Source: Azospirillum lipoferum (GTDB taxonomy: Bacteria > Pseudomonadota > Alphaproteobacteria > Azospirillales > Azospirillaceae). From it: DNA of 64,000 nt. This document shows positions 17,554 to 26,324 of the stretch, piece by piece. A program made the position numbers and the translations under genes. Position 1 is the first letter of the stretch. Each line of letters opens with the position of its first letter. The notes under the pieces were generated by a model. The model was not told the DNA's origin. It worked only from the letters and a program-made list of their open reading frames with translations, and searched no databases. The DNA is taken from positions 434,001-498,000 of the forward strand of contig NZ_JALJXJ010000001.1 of NCBI RefSeq assembly GCF_024170005.1, written 5' to 3'.

Positions 17554-17964
17554 TCAGTGCTTCGGATGGCGATCAGATGGCGGGGCCTGGGAGTGGAAGG
17601 GCTTCAGACTCTGCGGGCGATATGTCTCGTCCGGCTTCGGCTGTTCCGGAGGCAGCAGGCCCTCGGTGGGCAGGAGGAGCAGCTGGAGGACCGGCAACAC
17701 GACGACATACTGCCCGAGCCAGTTGCAGGGCAGATGAAGCGGGGAGAGGTCGGGCTGGTCGGGCGCCTTGCCGTCCGGCAACGGGACGCCGTCCTGGTCC
17801 ACCGGCAGATAGACGAGTTCGCTGCCGGTACAGATCGCGACGTAGCCGTCATGGTCAGCCGCGCCGGCATAGGGTGCGGCAAGGCGGACGAACAGGCTCA
17901 GGGTCAGCGCGATCGCAAGCGCCAGCCCCCACCGTTCCTGCAGCCTGCGGCACCGTGCCAGCAT
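17554..17964 (-). CDS. Small secreted or membrane-anchored protein, DUF2946-like
   Basis: 136 residues. An N-terminal helix (GLALAIALTLSLFVRLAAPYAGA, about 12-34) is a signal peptide or anchor. The next segment reads VAICTGSELVYLPVDQDG, with a second Cys in LHLPCNWLGQYVVVL and a further hydrophobic stretch. This Cys-x-n-Cys plus two hydrophobic segments layout resembles DUF2946 proteins that accompany metal or TonB loci. It is followed at 50 bp by the PepSY gene. The C-terminal 35 residues are Pro-rich. A role in metal handling is inferred from the neighbour only. Upstream, 17965-18168 holds a 6-5-6 inverted repeat (17996-18012) and nothing else I can name. Confidence 0.6.
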   Translation of the reverse strand: MLARCRRLQERWGLALAIALTLSLFVRLAAPYAGAADHDGYVAICTGSELVYLPVDQDGVPLPDGKAPDQPDLSPLHLPCNWLGQYVVVLPVLQLLLLPTEGLLPPEQPKPDETYRPQSLKPFHSQAPPSDRHPKH

Positions 17965-18168
17965 CGGTTTGGATCATTATGCAGCCCCGAGGATCGGATC
18001 GTTACCCGATCCACCGGCTGTGGACAAGTGTTGGTGGAAAGGAATTAGCCGGCAAGCGTCCCGGGACCTATACGTTCGAACGGTGCATCGGCGGTTCGGC
18101 CTATCGCAACCCACTGATTATCGGCGTTATAACCGGAGCGCTCCTGCTTACGGTTGTAAGGCGATAAA

Positions 18169-21100
18169 ATGGCACGGCTGCTGACGCTCTTCTGGGTTCT
18201 GGTGGTGATGGCTATCGCAGCCGGTCCGGTGCGGGCCGACTACACCCCGCCGGGGGCGCTGGCCGATGCCTCCGCCTATGCCAACAGTTTGCTGCTGAAA
18301 TCGCCGCCACAGCCGAAGCCGCAGGTGATCGCCGATCTGCTGAAGCAGGCCCGCGCCGCCCGCGACCGCAAGGACATGGCCGGCGCCATCCAGGCCTATG
18401 AGAAGACCATCACCCAGGGTGGCGGATCGCCGTCGGTCTGGCTGGAACTGAGCGCCGCCTGGCAGGCCGCCACCCCGCCGAACAAGGACCGCGCGCTGCA
18501 AAGCGCCGTGATGGCCGGGCAGTTCAACCCGAAGGACGAAGAACGCGTCGCAATTCTCTGGCGCATCGCCACCCTGATGGACGAGGCGTTCGGCAAGCCG
18601 GACGAGGCGGTGAAGGCGCTGAAGGCGATCCAGGAAATCGCACCGAAGATGGAAGCGGCGACGCTGGACACCCAGGCGCCGAAGCTGGAGGAGCGCATCG
18701 TCGCGCTCCGCCGCAAGGCCGGGCTGGTGATGACCGGCGTCACCGTCAACCCGGAAGGCAGCAGCCCGCGGGTCTGCTTCCAGTTCAACGACCGGCTGAG
18801 CGGCAAGCAGGGCGTGCGATTCGACGACTATATCCGCATCGAGCCGCCGACCAAGATCGCGATCGAGACGCGCGAGAACAGCCTGTGCCTGCGTGGCGTC
18901 ACCCATGGCGCCGGCTATGCCGTCACCTTGCGCCAGGGACTGCCCGGCGAGGACGGCGTGAACCTGAAGGCCGACGAGACCCAGCGCGTGCGCGTGCCCG
19001 ACCGGCCGTCGATGGCTGCCTTCCGCGGCTCCGCCTACATCCTGCCGCGCAAGGGCGCCGATGGTATCCCGGTGGTCAGCGTCAATACCGACCGGTTGGA
19101 CGTGTCGGTCTACCGCATCGGCGATAGGGCTCTGGTCTCCAACAAGTATGAAGGCAACATCTTCAACGAGCTGACCAGCTATTCCGCCGACCGGCTCGCC
19201 CAGGAGAATGGCGAGTTGGTCTGGTCCGGCTCGCTGGACGTGAAGGGGGAGCGCAACCGCGACACCACTGCGGCGATCCCGTTCCGCCAAGCCGTGGGCG
19301 ACGATCCCAAGGCCGGCCTGTATGTCGTCACCGCCCGTCCGCATGATGTGGAGGACGCTGACCGCTGGGAGGCGCTGGCGACCCAGTGGGTCCTGCTGTC
19401 CGACATCGGCCTGACCAGCTTCCGTGGCGCCGACGGGCTGACCGTGTTCGCCCGCTCCTTCGGCAGCGCCAAGCCGCTGCCGGGGGTGGATGTCGCTCTG
19501 GTTGCCCGCAACAATTCCGAACTGGCCCGTGCCAAGACCGACGAGTTCGGCCGCGCCCGCTTCGCGCCCGGCCTGCTGAAGACCGGCGGCAACGCGCCCG
19601 AGATGGTGATGGCCTATCTCGGCACCGATTTCGCCATGCAGGATCTGACCGGCGCCGCCTTCGACCTCAGCGATCGCGGGGTTGGCGGTCGTCCGGCGCC
19701 GGGGCCGATGGACGCCTTCGTCTATGCCGACCGCGGCGTCTACCGTCAGGGCGAGACGGTGAACCTGTCGATCCTGCTGCGCGACGACAAGACCGAGGCG
19801 GTCGACAACTTCCCGCTGACGGTGAAGGTCCTGCGCCCCAGCGGCACCGAATATTTCAGCGGCGCCCTGAAAGGTCAGGAGGCCGGCGGCTTCTTCCTGC
19901 CGCTGAGCCTGACCCGCACCGCGCCGCTCGGCGGCTGGGAGGTGCTGGTCTACAGCGACCCGAAGGGCGAGCCGATCGGTCGCGGATCCTTCCAGGTCGA
20001 GGATTTCGTGCCGATCAAGCTGGCGCTCGACGTGACGGCCAGCGCGCCGATCCTGGTGCCGGGCCAGCCCTTCGAGGTGACGGCGCAGGGCCGCTTCCTC
20101 TACGGCCCGCCGGCTGCCGGTCTGGACGGCACCGCCGAGGTGGCGCTGAAGACGGACCCGATGCCCTATCCGGCCTTCAAGGACTATCGCTTCGGCCGGG
20201 TGCAGGACAATCCGACCGAGCGGCTCGACCCGCTGGAATTCCCGACCACCGACGAGCAGGGCGTGTCGCACGTCGCCGTGACCCTGCCGGAGGTGCCGGA
20301 TACCAGCAAGCCGCTGCGTGCCGATATCCGCGTTACCCTGTCGGAGCCGGGCGGGCGCCCGGTTCGCAAGTCGGTCAGCGTGCCGGTGCGGCCGAAGACC
20401 CATGCGCTGGGTCTGCGCCCGCGCTTCTCCGATGGGCGCGTCGGCGAGGGCGGCGACGCCGCGTTCGATCTGGTTGCCGTGGCGCCGGACGGCAGCGCCA
20501 TCGCCAAGCCTGGCATCAAGTGGGAACTGGTGGAGGAGCGGGTTTCCTTCGTCTGGTTCCGCCGCGATGGCCGCTACAGCTACAACGCCACGGTGCGTGA
20601 CGTGCCGCTGGCCTCCGGCACTGTCGATGTCGGGGCTGACAAGCCGGCGCTGGTGGCGCTGGGCAAGCGCGACTTCGGCCGCTACCGGCTGGAGGTGACG
20701 GACAAGGCGGCGGGCGTCGCCAGTTCCTACCGCTTCTATTCCGGCTGGGCGAGCGGCGACGAGACCGCCGATATCCCGGACAAGCTGGAGGTTTCGACCG
20801 ACAAGCAGTCCTACAGGCCAGGTGAGACCGCCCGTATCCGCGTGGCGCCGCCCTTCGCCGGCGAGATGCTGGTGACGGTGGCGACCGACCGCATCTTCGA
20901 CGTGCGGACCATCTCGGTTCCGGCCGAGGGGGCGACGGTGGAAATCCCGGTCGATGCCGCCTGGGGGCCCGGCGCCTATGTCACCGCCACCGCTTACCGT
21001 CCGCCGGTCAAGGGCCGCGAGCGTCAGCCGGTGCGCGCCATGGGCGTCGCCTGGGTCGGCGTCGATCCGTCGGTGCGCACGATGACGGTGTCGCTCGACG

Positions 21101-23382
21101 CACCGCAGGTGATGCGGCCGCGCAGCCGGCTGGAGGTCGGGGTGAAGGTCGCCGCCGCCGATGGCGGATCGATTGAAGACACTTATGTCACGCTGGCCGC
21201 GGTGGACGAGGGCATCCTGCGCCTGACCGACTTTGTCAGCCCGCAGCCGGAGAAGCATTATTTCGGCAAGCGCCGGCTGGGGCTGGACATCCGTGACGAT
21301 TACGGCCGGCTGATCGACCCGCTGGACGGCCCCTATGGCGCCATGCGCCAGGGCGGCGATTCCAGCGGCGCCGGGCTGCCGGTGGTGCCCTTCACCGTGG
21401 TCTCGCTGTTCCATGGGCCGGTGAAGGTCGGCGCCGACGGCACCGCCCGCATCGGCTTCGACGTGCCGGACTTCAACGGTGAGCTTCGGCTGATGGCGGT
21501 CGCCTACAGCCGCGGCCGGGTCGGTTCCGCCGCCGGGCCGGTGACGGTGCGTGATCCGCTGGTGGCTGATGCCATTCTGCCGCGCTTCCTCGCCCCCGGC
21601 GACGACAGCCGGGTCACCCTGTCCCTGCACAATGTCGAGGCGGCGGCCGGCACCTATGAGGTCGCCGTCACCGCCCAGGACGCAGTGGCGGTGGAGGGAG
21701 GCAACCTGTCCGTCCCGTTGGCGAAGGGCGAACGCAAGACGCTGATCGTGCCGCTGAAGGGCGTTGCCGCCGGCATCGGCCATGTCGCCGTGGCGGTGAA
21801 GGGACCGGAAAATCTGGCGCTGAACCATGACTACGGCATCACCGTGCGCCCGGCGCGCGCGGTGGAGACGCAGTTTGTCACCCGCCAGATCGCACCGGGC
21901 GAGAGCGTCCGTTTCGACGGGGCGGAGCTTGCCACCTATCTGCCGGGTACCACCAGCTGGTCAGCAAGCTTCACCACAGCACCACCCTTCGATGTCGCCG
22001 GCATCCTGCGGGCGCTCGACCGCTATCCGTTCGGCTGCCTGGAACAGACGGTCAGCCGCGCCCTGCCGCTGCTGGTGGTGCGCGACGTGGAACTGGCGCT
22101 GGGCAAGGACCGCAAGCCCGACGACGGGCTGGAGGCCCGCGTCCAGCAGGCGATCTCCCGCACGCTGGACAAGCAGCGCTTCGACGGCGCCTTCGGCCTG
22201 TGGGGCGCCAATGACGAGGCCGACGGCTGGCTGAGCGCCTACGCCACCGAGTTCCTGGTCCGCGCCAAGCAGAAGGGCGAGGCGGTTCCCGACAAGCCGC
22301 TGACCGACGCCCTGAACTGGCTGCGTCAGCGCGCGATCGCCAGCGCGTCGGAGCCGAACGAACTGGCGGTGCGCGCCTATGCTCTGCACACGCTGGCGCT
22401 GGCCGGCGTGTCGCTGCCGGGGCCGGCGCGCTACCTGCACGACACGGCATTGGAGAAGCTGCCGACGCCGCTCGCCAAGGGGCAGCTGGGGGCGGCACTG
22501 GCCCGCATGGGCGACCAGGAACGGGCGGCCAGCGCCTTCGACAGCGCGGTCGGCCATCTGGCGCGCGAGGAATGGCATGTCGATTACGGCTCCACCGTCC
22601 GCGATGCCGCGGCGCTGGTGGCGCTGATGACCGAGGTCAACATGGCCGGCAACCGCATTCCGGCCCTGATCGACCGCCTGCCGGCCTCGGCTACCGCCGC
22701 CAACCGCACCAATACGCAGGAAAAGGCGTGGTCGGTGCTGGCCGCCGATGCGCTGCTGCGCGGCGCGCCGGCCAAGGCGGAGATGACGCTGGGCGGTGCG
22801 AAGAAGGACGGCGCGCGGGTCGATCTGACCCCGACGCTGGCCCAGCTGAAGGCCGGCATCCCGGTCGCCAATTCCGGCAAGGCGGCGGTCTGGCAGGCGG
22901 TGTCGCTGTCCGGCGTGCCGGTGGCGCCGCAGCCGGCGGCGCGCGAAGGGCTGCGCATCAAGCGCAACTTCTTCACCCGCAAGGGCGAGGTGCTGAACCT
23001 CGACACCATCAAGCAGAACGACGTGTTCGTCGTCGTGCTGGAGGGCGAGGCCAACACCAAACTGTTCCACCAGGGCATGGTGACCCATGCGCTGCCCGCC
23101 GGCTGGGAGATCGAGAACGCCAAGCTGGGCGGCGGCACGCCGGAGGAGATGGCGTGGCTGGGCGACCTGAGCTACACCCGCACGACCGAGGCGCGCGACG
23201 ACCGCTATGTCGCCGCGGTGGACCTGACGGAGGACCAGCAGACCTTCAAGCTGGCCTTCATCGTCCGCGCCATCACCCCCGGCACCTATGAACTGCCGGG
23301 TGCGACGGTGGAGGACATGTACAAGCCGCGCTTCTTCGCCCGCCAGACCACCGGGCGGATCACCGTCCGTCCGGCGGAGTGA
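18169..23382 (+). CDS. yfhM: Bacterial alpha-2-macroglobulin with thioester
   Basis: 1737 residues. The signal peptide (LLTLFWVLVVMAIAAGPVRA) ends at about residue 23 with an A-x-A-type site and no lipobox Cys, so unlike E. coli YfhM it looks soluble periplasmic. Residues of about 55-180 are TPR-like helices. Macroglobulin beta domains follow, then the thioester motif GCLEQ with Cys1290 and Gln1293, and the alpha-helical TED domain and receptor-like C-terminus (to 1737). The family traps attacking proteases through a bait region and the reactive thioester, protecting a breached envelope. pbpC follows after three bases, the classic pairing with peptidoglycan repair. Confidence 0.95.
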   Translation: MARLLTLFWVLVVMAIAAGPVRADYTPPGALADASAYANSLLLKSPPQPKPQVIADLLKQARAARDRKDMAGAIQAYEKTITQGGGSPSVWLELSAAWQAATPPNKDRALQSAVMAGQFNPKDEERVAILWRIATLMDEAFGKPDEAVKALKAIQEIAPKMEAATLDTQAPKLEERIVALRRKAGLVMTGVTVNPEGSSPRVCFQFNDRLSGKQGVRFDDYIRIEPPTKIAIETRENSLCLRGVTHGAGYAVTLRQGLPGEDGVNLKADETQRVRVPDRPSMAAFRGSAYILPRKGADGIPVVSVNTDRLDVSVYRIGDRALVSNKYEGNIFNELTSYSADRLAQENGELVWSGSLDVKGERNRDTTAAIPFRQAVGDDPKAGLYVVTARPHDVEDADRWEALATQWVLLSDIGLTSFRGADGLTVFARSFGSAKPLPGVDVALVARNNSELARAKTDEFGRARFAPGLLKTGGNAPEMVMAYLGTDFAMQDLTGAAFDLSDRGVGGRPAPGPMDAFVYADRGVYRQGETVNLSILLRDDKTEAVDNFPLTVKVLRPSGTEYFSGALKGQEAGGFFLPLSLTRTAPLGGWEVLVYSDPKGEPIGRGSFQVEDFVPIKLALDVTASAPILVPGQPFEVTAQGRFLYGPPAAGLDGTAEVALKTDPMPYPAFKDYRFGRVQDNPTERLDPLEFPTTDEQGVSHVAVTLPEVPDTSKPLRADIRVTLSEPGGRPVRKSVSVPVRPKTHALGLRPRFSDGRVGEGGDAAFDLVAVAPDGSAIAKPGIKWELVEERVSFVWFRRDGRYSYNATVRDVPLASGTVDVGADKPALVALGKRDFGRYRLEVTDKAAGVASSYRFYSGWASGDETADIPDKLEVSTDKQSYRPGETARIRVAPPFAGEMLVTVATDRIFDVRTISVPAEGATVEIPVDAAWGPGAYVTATAYRPPVKGRERQPVRAMGVAWVGVDPSVRTMTVSLDAPQVMRPRSRLEVGVKVAAADGGSIEDTYVTLAAVDEGILRLTDFVSPQPEKHYFGKRRLGLDIRDDYGRLIDPLDGPYGAMRQGGDSSGAGLPVVPFTVVSLFHGPVKVGADGTARIGFDVPDFNGELRLMAVAYSRGRVGSAAGPVTVRDPLVADAILPRFLAPGDDSRVTLSLHNVEAAAGTYEVAVTAQDAVAVEGGNLSVPLAKGERKTLIVPLKGVAAGIGHVAVAVKGPENLALNHDYGITVRPARAVETQFVTRQIAPGESVRFDGAELATYLPGTTSWSASFTTAPPFDVAGILRALDRYPFGCLEQTVSRALPLLVVRDVELALGKDRKPDDGLEARVQQAISRTLDKQRFDGAFGLWGANDEADGWLSAYATEFLVRAKQKGEAVPDKPLTDALNWLRQRAIASASEPNELAVRAYALHTLALAGVSLPGPARYLHDTALEKLPTPLAKGQLGAALARMGDQERAASAFDSAVGHLAREEWHVDYGSTVRDAAALVALMTEVNMAGNRIPALIDRLPASATAANRTNTQEKAWSVLAADALLRGAPAKAEMTLGGAKKDGARVDLTPTLAQLKAGIPVANSGKAAVWQAVSLSGVPVAPQPAAREGLRIKRNFFTRKGEVLNLDTIKQNDVFVVVLEGEANTKLFHQGMVTHALPAGWEIENAKLGGGTPEEMAWLGDLSYTRTTEARDDRYVAAVDLTEDQQTFKLAFIVRAITPGTYELPGATVEDMYKPRFFARQTTGRITVRPAE

Positions 23383-23385
23383 CGA

Positions 23386-25470
23386 TTGGCGCGGGTTTGG
23401 GTGCGTAACGTCTGGGTAAGGCGGGTGGGACTGGCGGCGGCAGGTGTCGCCGCCCTGATGGGGACGGCGCTGCTGCTCGACCGGCTGTTCCCGCCGCCGC
23501 TCGACCGGCTGGCCGACCTGTCGGTGACGGTCACCGACCGCAAGGGCCAGCCGCTGCGCGTCTTCACCAACGGGGCGGGCGTATGGCGGCTGCCGGCGAC
23601 GGTGGACGATGTCTCGCCGCTGTTCGTCGAGCTGCTGCTGGCTTATGAGGACCGGCGGTTCGAAAGCCATGCCGGCGTCGATCCGCTGGCGGTGCTGCGG
23701 GCGGCGGGGCAGAATCTGGGGGCGGGGCGGGTGGTCTCCGGTGCCTCCACCATCACGATGCAGGTCGCCCGCCTGCTGGAGCCGCGACCGCGTACCTTCG
23801 GCGCCAAACTGATCGAGGCGGCGCGAGCGGCGCAGCTGGAATGGCGTTACAGCAAGCGCGACATCCTCGGCATGTATCTGACGCTCGCCCCTTATGGCGG
23901 GAACATCGAGGGCATCCGTGCCGCCTCGCTGATGCTGTTGGGCAAGGCGCCGACGGAGCTGGACGCGGCGGAGGCGGCGCTGCTGGTCTCATTGCCGCAG
24001 TCACCCTCGCACCTGCGGCCTGACCGCTACCCGGAGCGGGCGCAGGCGGCGCGCGACAAGGTGCTGGACCGGGTGGCAGAGGCGAGCGCGCTGTCGCCCA
24101 AGGCGGTAGCGGAGGCCAAGACGCTGCCGGTTCCCTCGGCCCGCCTGCCGCTGCCGGCCTCCGCCCCGCATCTGGCCGACCGGTTGCGCAGTGCGACCCC
24201 CGGCCGGGCGGAGATCGCCACCACCATCGACGGCACCCTGCAACAGGCGGTCGAGGCGTTGGGGCGGCGTGCGGCGGAGACGCTGAACCCGCAGGCCGGG
24301 CTGGCGGTGCTGGTGGTCGACAACCGCGACCGCTCGGTGCTGGCCTATCTCGGCAGTCCGAATGCGCTGGACGAGACGCGGCAGGGTCCGATCGACATGG
24401 TGCGGGCGGTGCGCTCGCCGGGCTCGGCGCTGAAACCCTTCATCTATGGGCTGGGCTTCGACGATGGCATCATTCATCCGCTGACCCAGATCGCCGACGT
24501 CTCCACCCGCTTCGGCGACTGGGCGCCACGCAACTTCGACCGCAGCTTCACCGGCGACCTGACGGTGATGGAGGCCTTGCAGCGCTCGCTGAACGTGCCG
24601 GCGGTGCTGGTGCTCGACCGGGTCGGGCCGCTGCGCTTCGCCGAGGCTCTGCGCAAGGCCGGCGCCCGGCTGGTGCTGCCGGGCCGGACGGCGCTGCCGG
24701 GGCTGCCGGTGGCGCTGGGCGGGGCGTCGATCAGCCTGTGGGACATAACCATGCTCTACAGCGGGCTGGCGCGCGACGGGCTGGTGGCGCCGCTGCGCAC
24801 CAGGCTTGACGAAGCCGGCGGGATGGAGCAGCGGTTGCTGTCGGCGACCGCGGCGCAGCAGGTGAGGGCGATCCTGGAGGGTTCCCCGCCTCCGCCGGGG
24901 GTGGTGCAGGCGCAGGAACTGCGCGGTAGCGGTCCGGTGGCGCTGAAGACCGGTACCAGCTATGGCTTCCGCGATGCCTGGGCCTTCGGCGTCACCGGGC
25001 GCTACACGGTCGGCGTGTGGGTCGGACGGCCGGACGGCACGCCCAGCCCCGACCATTACGGCCGCAATACCGCGGCGCCGTTGCTGTTCGAGGTGTTCGA
25101 CCGGCTGCCGGCCGAGCGTGGCCGTCCCGCCGGCCCGGTCAGGAACGAGGCGCCGCCGGAACTGCTGCGCCGCCTGCGGCCCGGCGAGCTGGAGCTGGCC
25201 GGGCCGCGCCAGACCGACAGGCTGCACCTGACATTTCCGGTCAGCGACATGGTGCTGGAGGCGCTGGGACCGGACGGCAAGGGAGAGCCGATGACCCTGA
25301 CCGCCAGCGGCGGGCGGCGTCCGCTTTCCTGGCTGATCGATGGGCGTCGCATCGCCCAATCGCCGATCGCGCGGGAAGTCGTGTGGCGTCCGGACGGGCC
25401 GGGGGTGGTGAGGGTCACCGTGCTGGACGCCGACGGCCGCAGCGACAGCGCGACCGTCGAGATACGCTAA
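23386..25470 (+). CDS. pbpC: Penicillin-binding protein 1C, bifunctional
   Basis: 694 residues from a TTG start (GGCGGAG upstream, inside the yfhM end). The N-terminal anchor spans about 14-32. The GT51 transglycosylase domain contains catalytic Glu88 in AYEDRRFESHAGVD, and GASTITMQVARLL. The transpeptidase has Ser347-x-x-Lys350 in SPGSALKP, SLN in LQRSLNVPA, and KTGTSYGFRDAWA. The C-terminal 95 residues are a BiPBP_C domain. The family polymerises and can crosslink peptidoglycan. With yfhM it forms a defence/repair pair against host or competitor lysis. It ends four bases before a small convergent gene. A GTG at 23395 or 23401 is a possible alternative start. Confidence 0.93.
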   Translation: MARVWVRNVWVRRVGLAAAGVAALMGTALLLDRLFPPPLDRLADLSVTVTDRKGQPLRVFTNGAGVWRLPATVDDVSPLFVELLLAYEDRRFESHAGVDPLAVLRAAGQNLGAGRVVSGASTITMQVARLLEPRPRTFGAKLIEAARAAQLEWRYSKRDILGMYLTLAPYGGNIEGIRAASLMLLGKAPTELDAAEAALLVSLPQSPSHLRPDRYPERAQAARDKVLDRVAEASALSPKAVAEAKTLPVPSARLPLPASAPHLADRLRSATPGRAEIATTIDGTLQQAVEALGRRAAETLNPQAGLAVLVVDNRDRSVLAYLGSPNALDETRQGPIDMVRAVRSPGSALKPFIYGLGFDDGIIHPLTQIADVSTRFGDWAPRNFDRSFTGDLTVMEALQRSLNVPAVLVLDRVGPLRFAEALRKAGARLVLPGRTALPGLPVALGGASISLWDITMLYSGLARDGLVAPLRTRLDEAGGMEQRLLSATAAQQVRAILEGSPPPPGVVQAQELRGSGPVALKTGTSYGFRDAWAFGVTGRYTVGVWVGRPDGTPSPDHYGRNTAAPLLFEVFDRLPAERGRPAGPVRNEAPPELLRRLRPGELELAGPRQTDRLHLTFPVSDMVLEALGPDGKGEPMTLTASGGRRPLSWLIDGRRIAQSPIAREVVWRPDGPGVVRVTVLDADGRSDSATVEIR

Positions 25471-25473
25471 GGA

Positions 25474-25683
25474 CTAAGAAGCGCGGCGCAGGCCGAAGGG
25501 GGAGTCGTCGCGCTGGCTCCACACCCGCGTGCGGACGCGCATCTGCTTCTGGCAATCCACCGAGCAATAGAGCGGTGCCGGCCCCCGCGTGGATGGGCGG
25601 ACGAAGGGGCGGCCGCAGCAGGCGCAATGCAGCTGGCGGGTCGCGGTGTGCGGGGTGGTTGCCGGACGGGCGGAGGCGGACAT
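25474..25683 (-). CDS. Small zinc-ribbon-like hypothetical protein
   Basis: 69 residues. The middle has Cys-x-Cys-Cys-Gly (LHCACCGRPFV) and, 16 residues on, YCSVDCQKQM: four or five cysteines spaced like a treble-clef zinc site. The tails are basic. It is convergent with pbpC, three bases between the stop codons. It may bind nucleic acid or be a small protein-interaction module; I cannot name a family. The start at 25683 is the only ATG in frame near the domain. Confidence 0.6.
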   Translation of the reverse strand: MSASARPATTPHTATRQLHCACCGRPFVRPSTRGPAPLYCSVDCQKQMRVRTRVWSQRDDSPFGLRRAS

Positions 25684-25869
25684 CTCGGAAACGGTCTGTT
25701 GGTTTCAGGTGAGCGCCAATATAGGGGCGGTGTGTTGCAGTTCCATGTTCGGGAAAACGCCTAGGACTGAATGGTTAGTGGCTCTGTCCGGCGGTTGGAA
25801 GCGGTTGACCGGCCCCACCCGAGGACCTATCTGAAAAGGCTGAGAACTAGCGGGAGCGGTGCGGGGCAG

Positions 25870-26253
25870 ATGTGCGTCGTCGACTGGATGCGGAGGCTGA
25901 GCGGGATTGCGGGGGCGCTGGTCCTCGTGATGCTTGGCGTTCTGCTGTGGTCGGGGGACACCGCTGCTGCCTGTCCGCATGACGCGCCGGCTGCCGTCGC
26001 GATGCACGGCGTGTCGCACGCGACCGACATGGATGGAATGGATCACGGCCGTCGTCACACGCCGGGCCGGACGCATCATGCGATGCAGCCCTGCTGCGCC
26101 GGCATGGCCTGCGCCACCATGGTTGTCGGTTTGCCGAGTGCCGGGCTGTTGACGCCGGCCGGCTCTCTGGGGCTGCTGTTGCGCTGGGCAACCGGGCCTC
26201 TGCGTGAGGGGCTGGGGGTGCGGCCCGACCTGCCGCCGCCGCGTCTGGGATGA
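25870..26253 (+). CDS. Secreted Cys/His/Met-rich small protein upstream of a multicopper oxidase
   Basis: 127 residues from the ATG at 25870 (GGGAG at 25852-25856); the frame is open to 25771. The helix of about 12-31 (LSGIAGALVLVMLGVLLW) is a signal peptide, with mature start near AAACPHDAP. The mature part is rich in His, Met and Cys: MHGVSHATDMDGMDHG, then QPCCAGMACATM, followed by a hydrophobic segment. This suggests a periplasmic copper-binding or chaperone-like partner for the oxidase 71 bp downstream. It has the general look of DUF2946-type proteins. Function is inferred from composition and position. I found no clear CueR-like operator in 25684-25869. Confidence 0.6.
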   Translation: MCVVDWMRRLSGIAGALVLVMLGVLLWSGDTAAACPHDAPAAVAMHGVSHATDMDGMDHGRRHTPGRTHHAMQPCCAGMACATMVVGLPSAGLLTPAGSLGLLLRWATGPLREGLGVRPDLPPPRLG

Positions 26254-26324
26254 TGCTTTTGCGCCGCTGAGCGTTCGCGGCGCCGTCCACCGTCCCCTCT
26301 GCATTCGATCATCCGGAGTCCGTC

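Noticed and set aside
17970-17985. Fur-box-like half site before the DUF2946-like gene
   Set aside because: Only one half (ATTATGC) matches, and it lies within 20 bp of the start codon.
18148-21828. 1226-codon minus-strand frame under the macroglobulin gene
   Set aside because: Antisense shadow with Arg/His/Gly bias and no domain; the plus strand has an intact macroglobulin.
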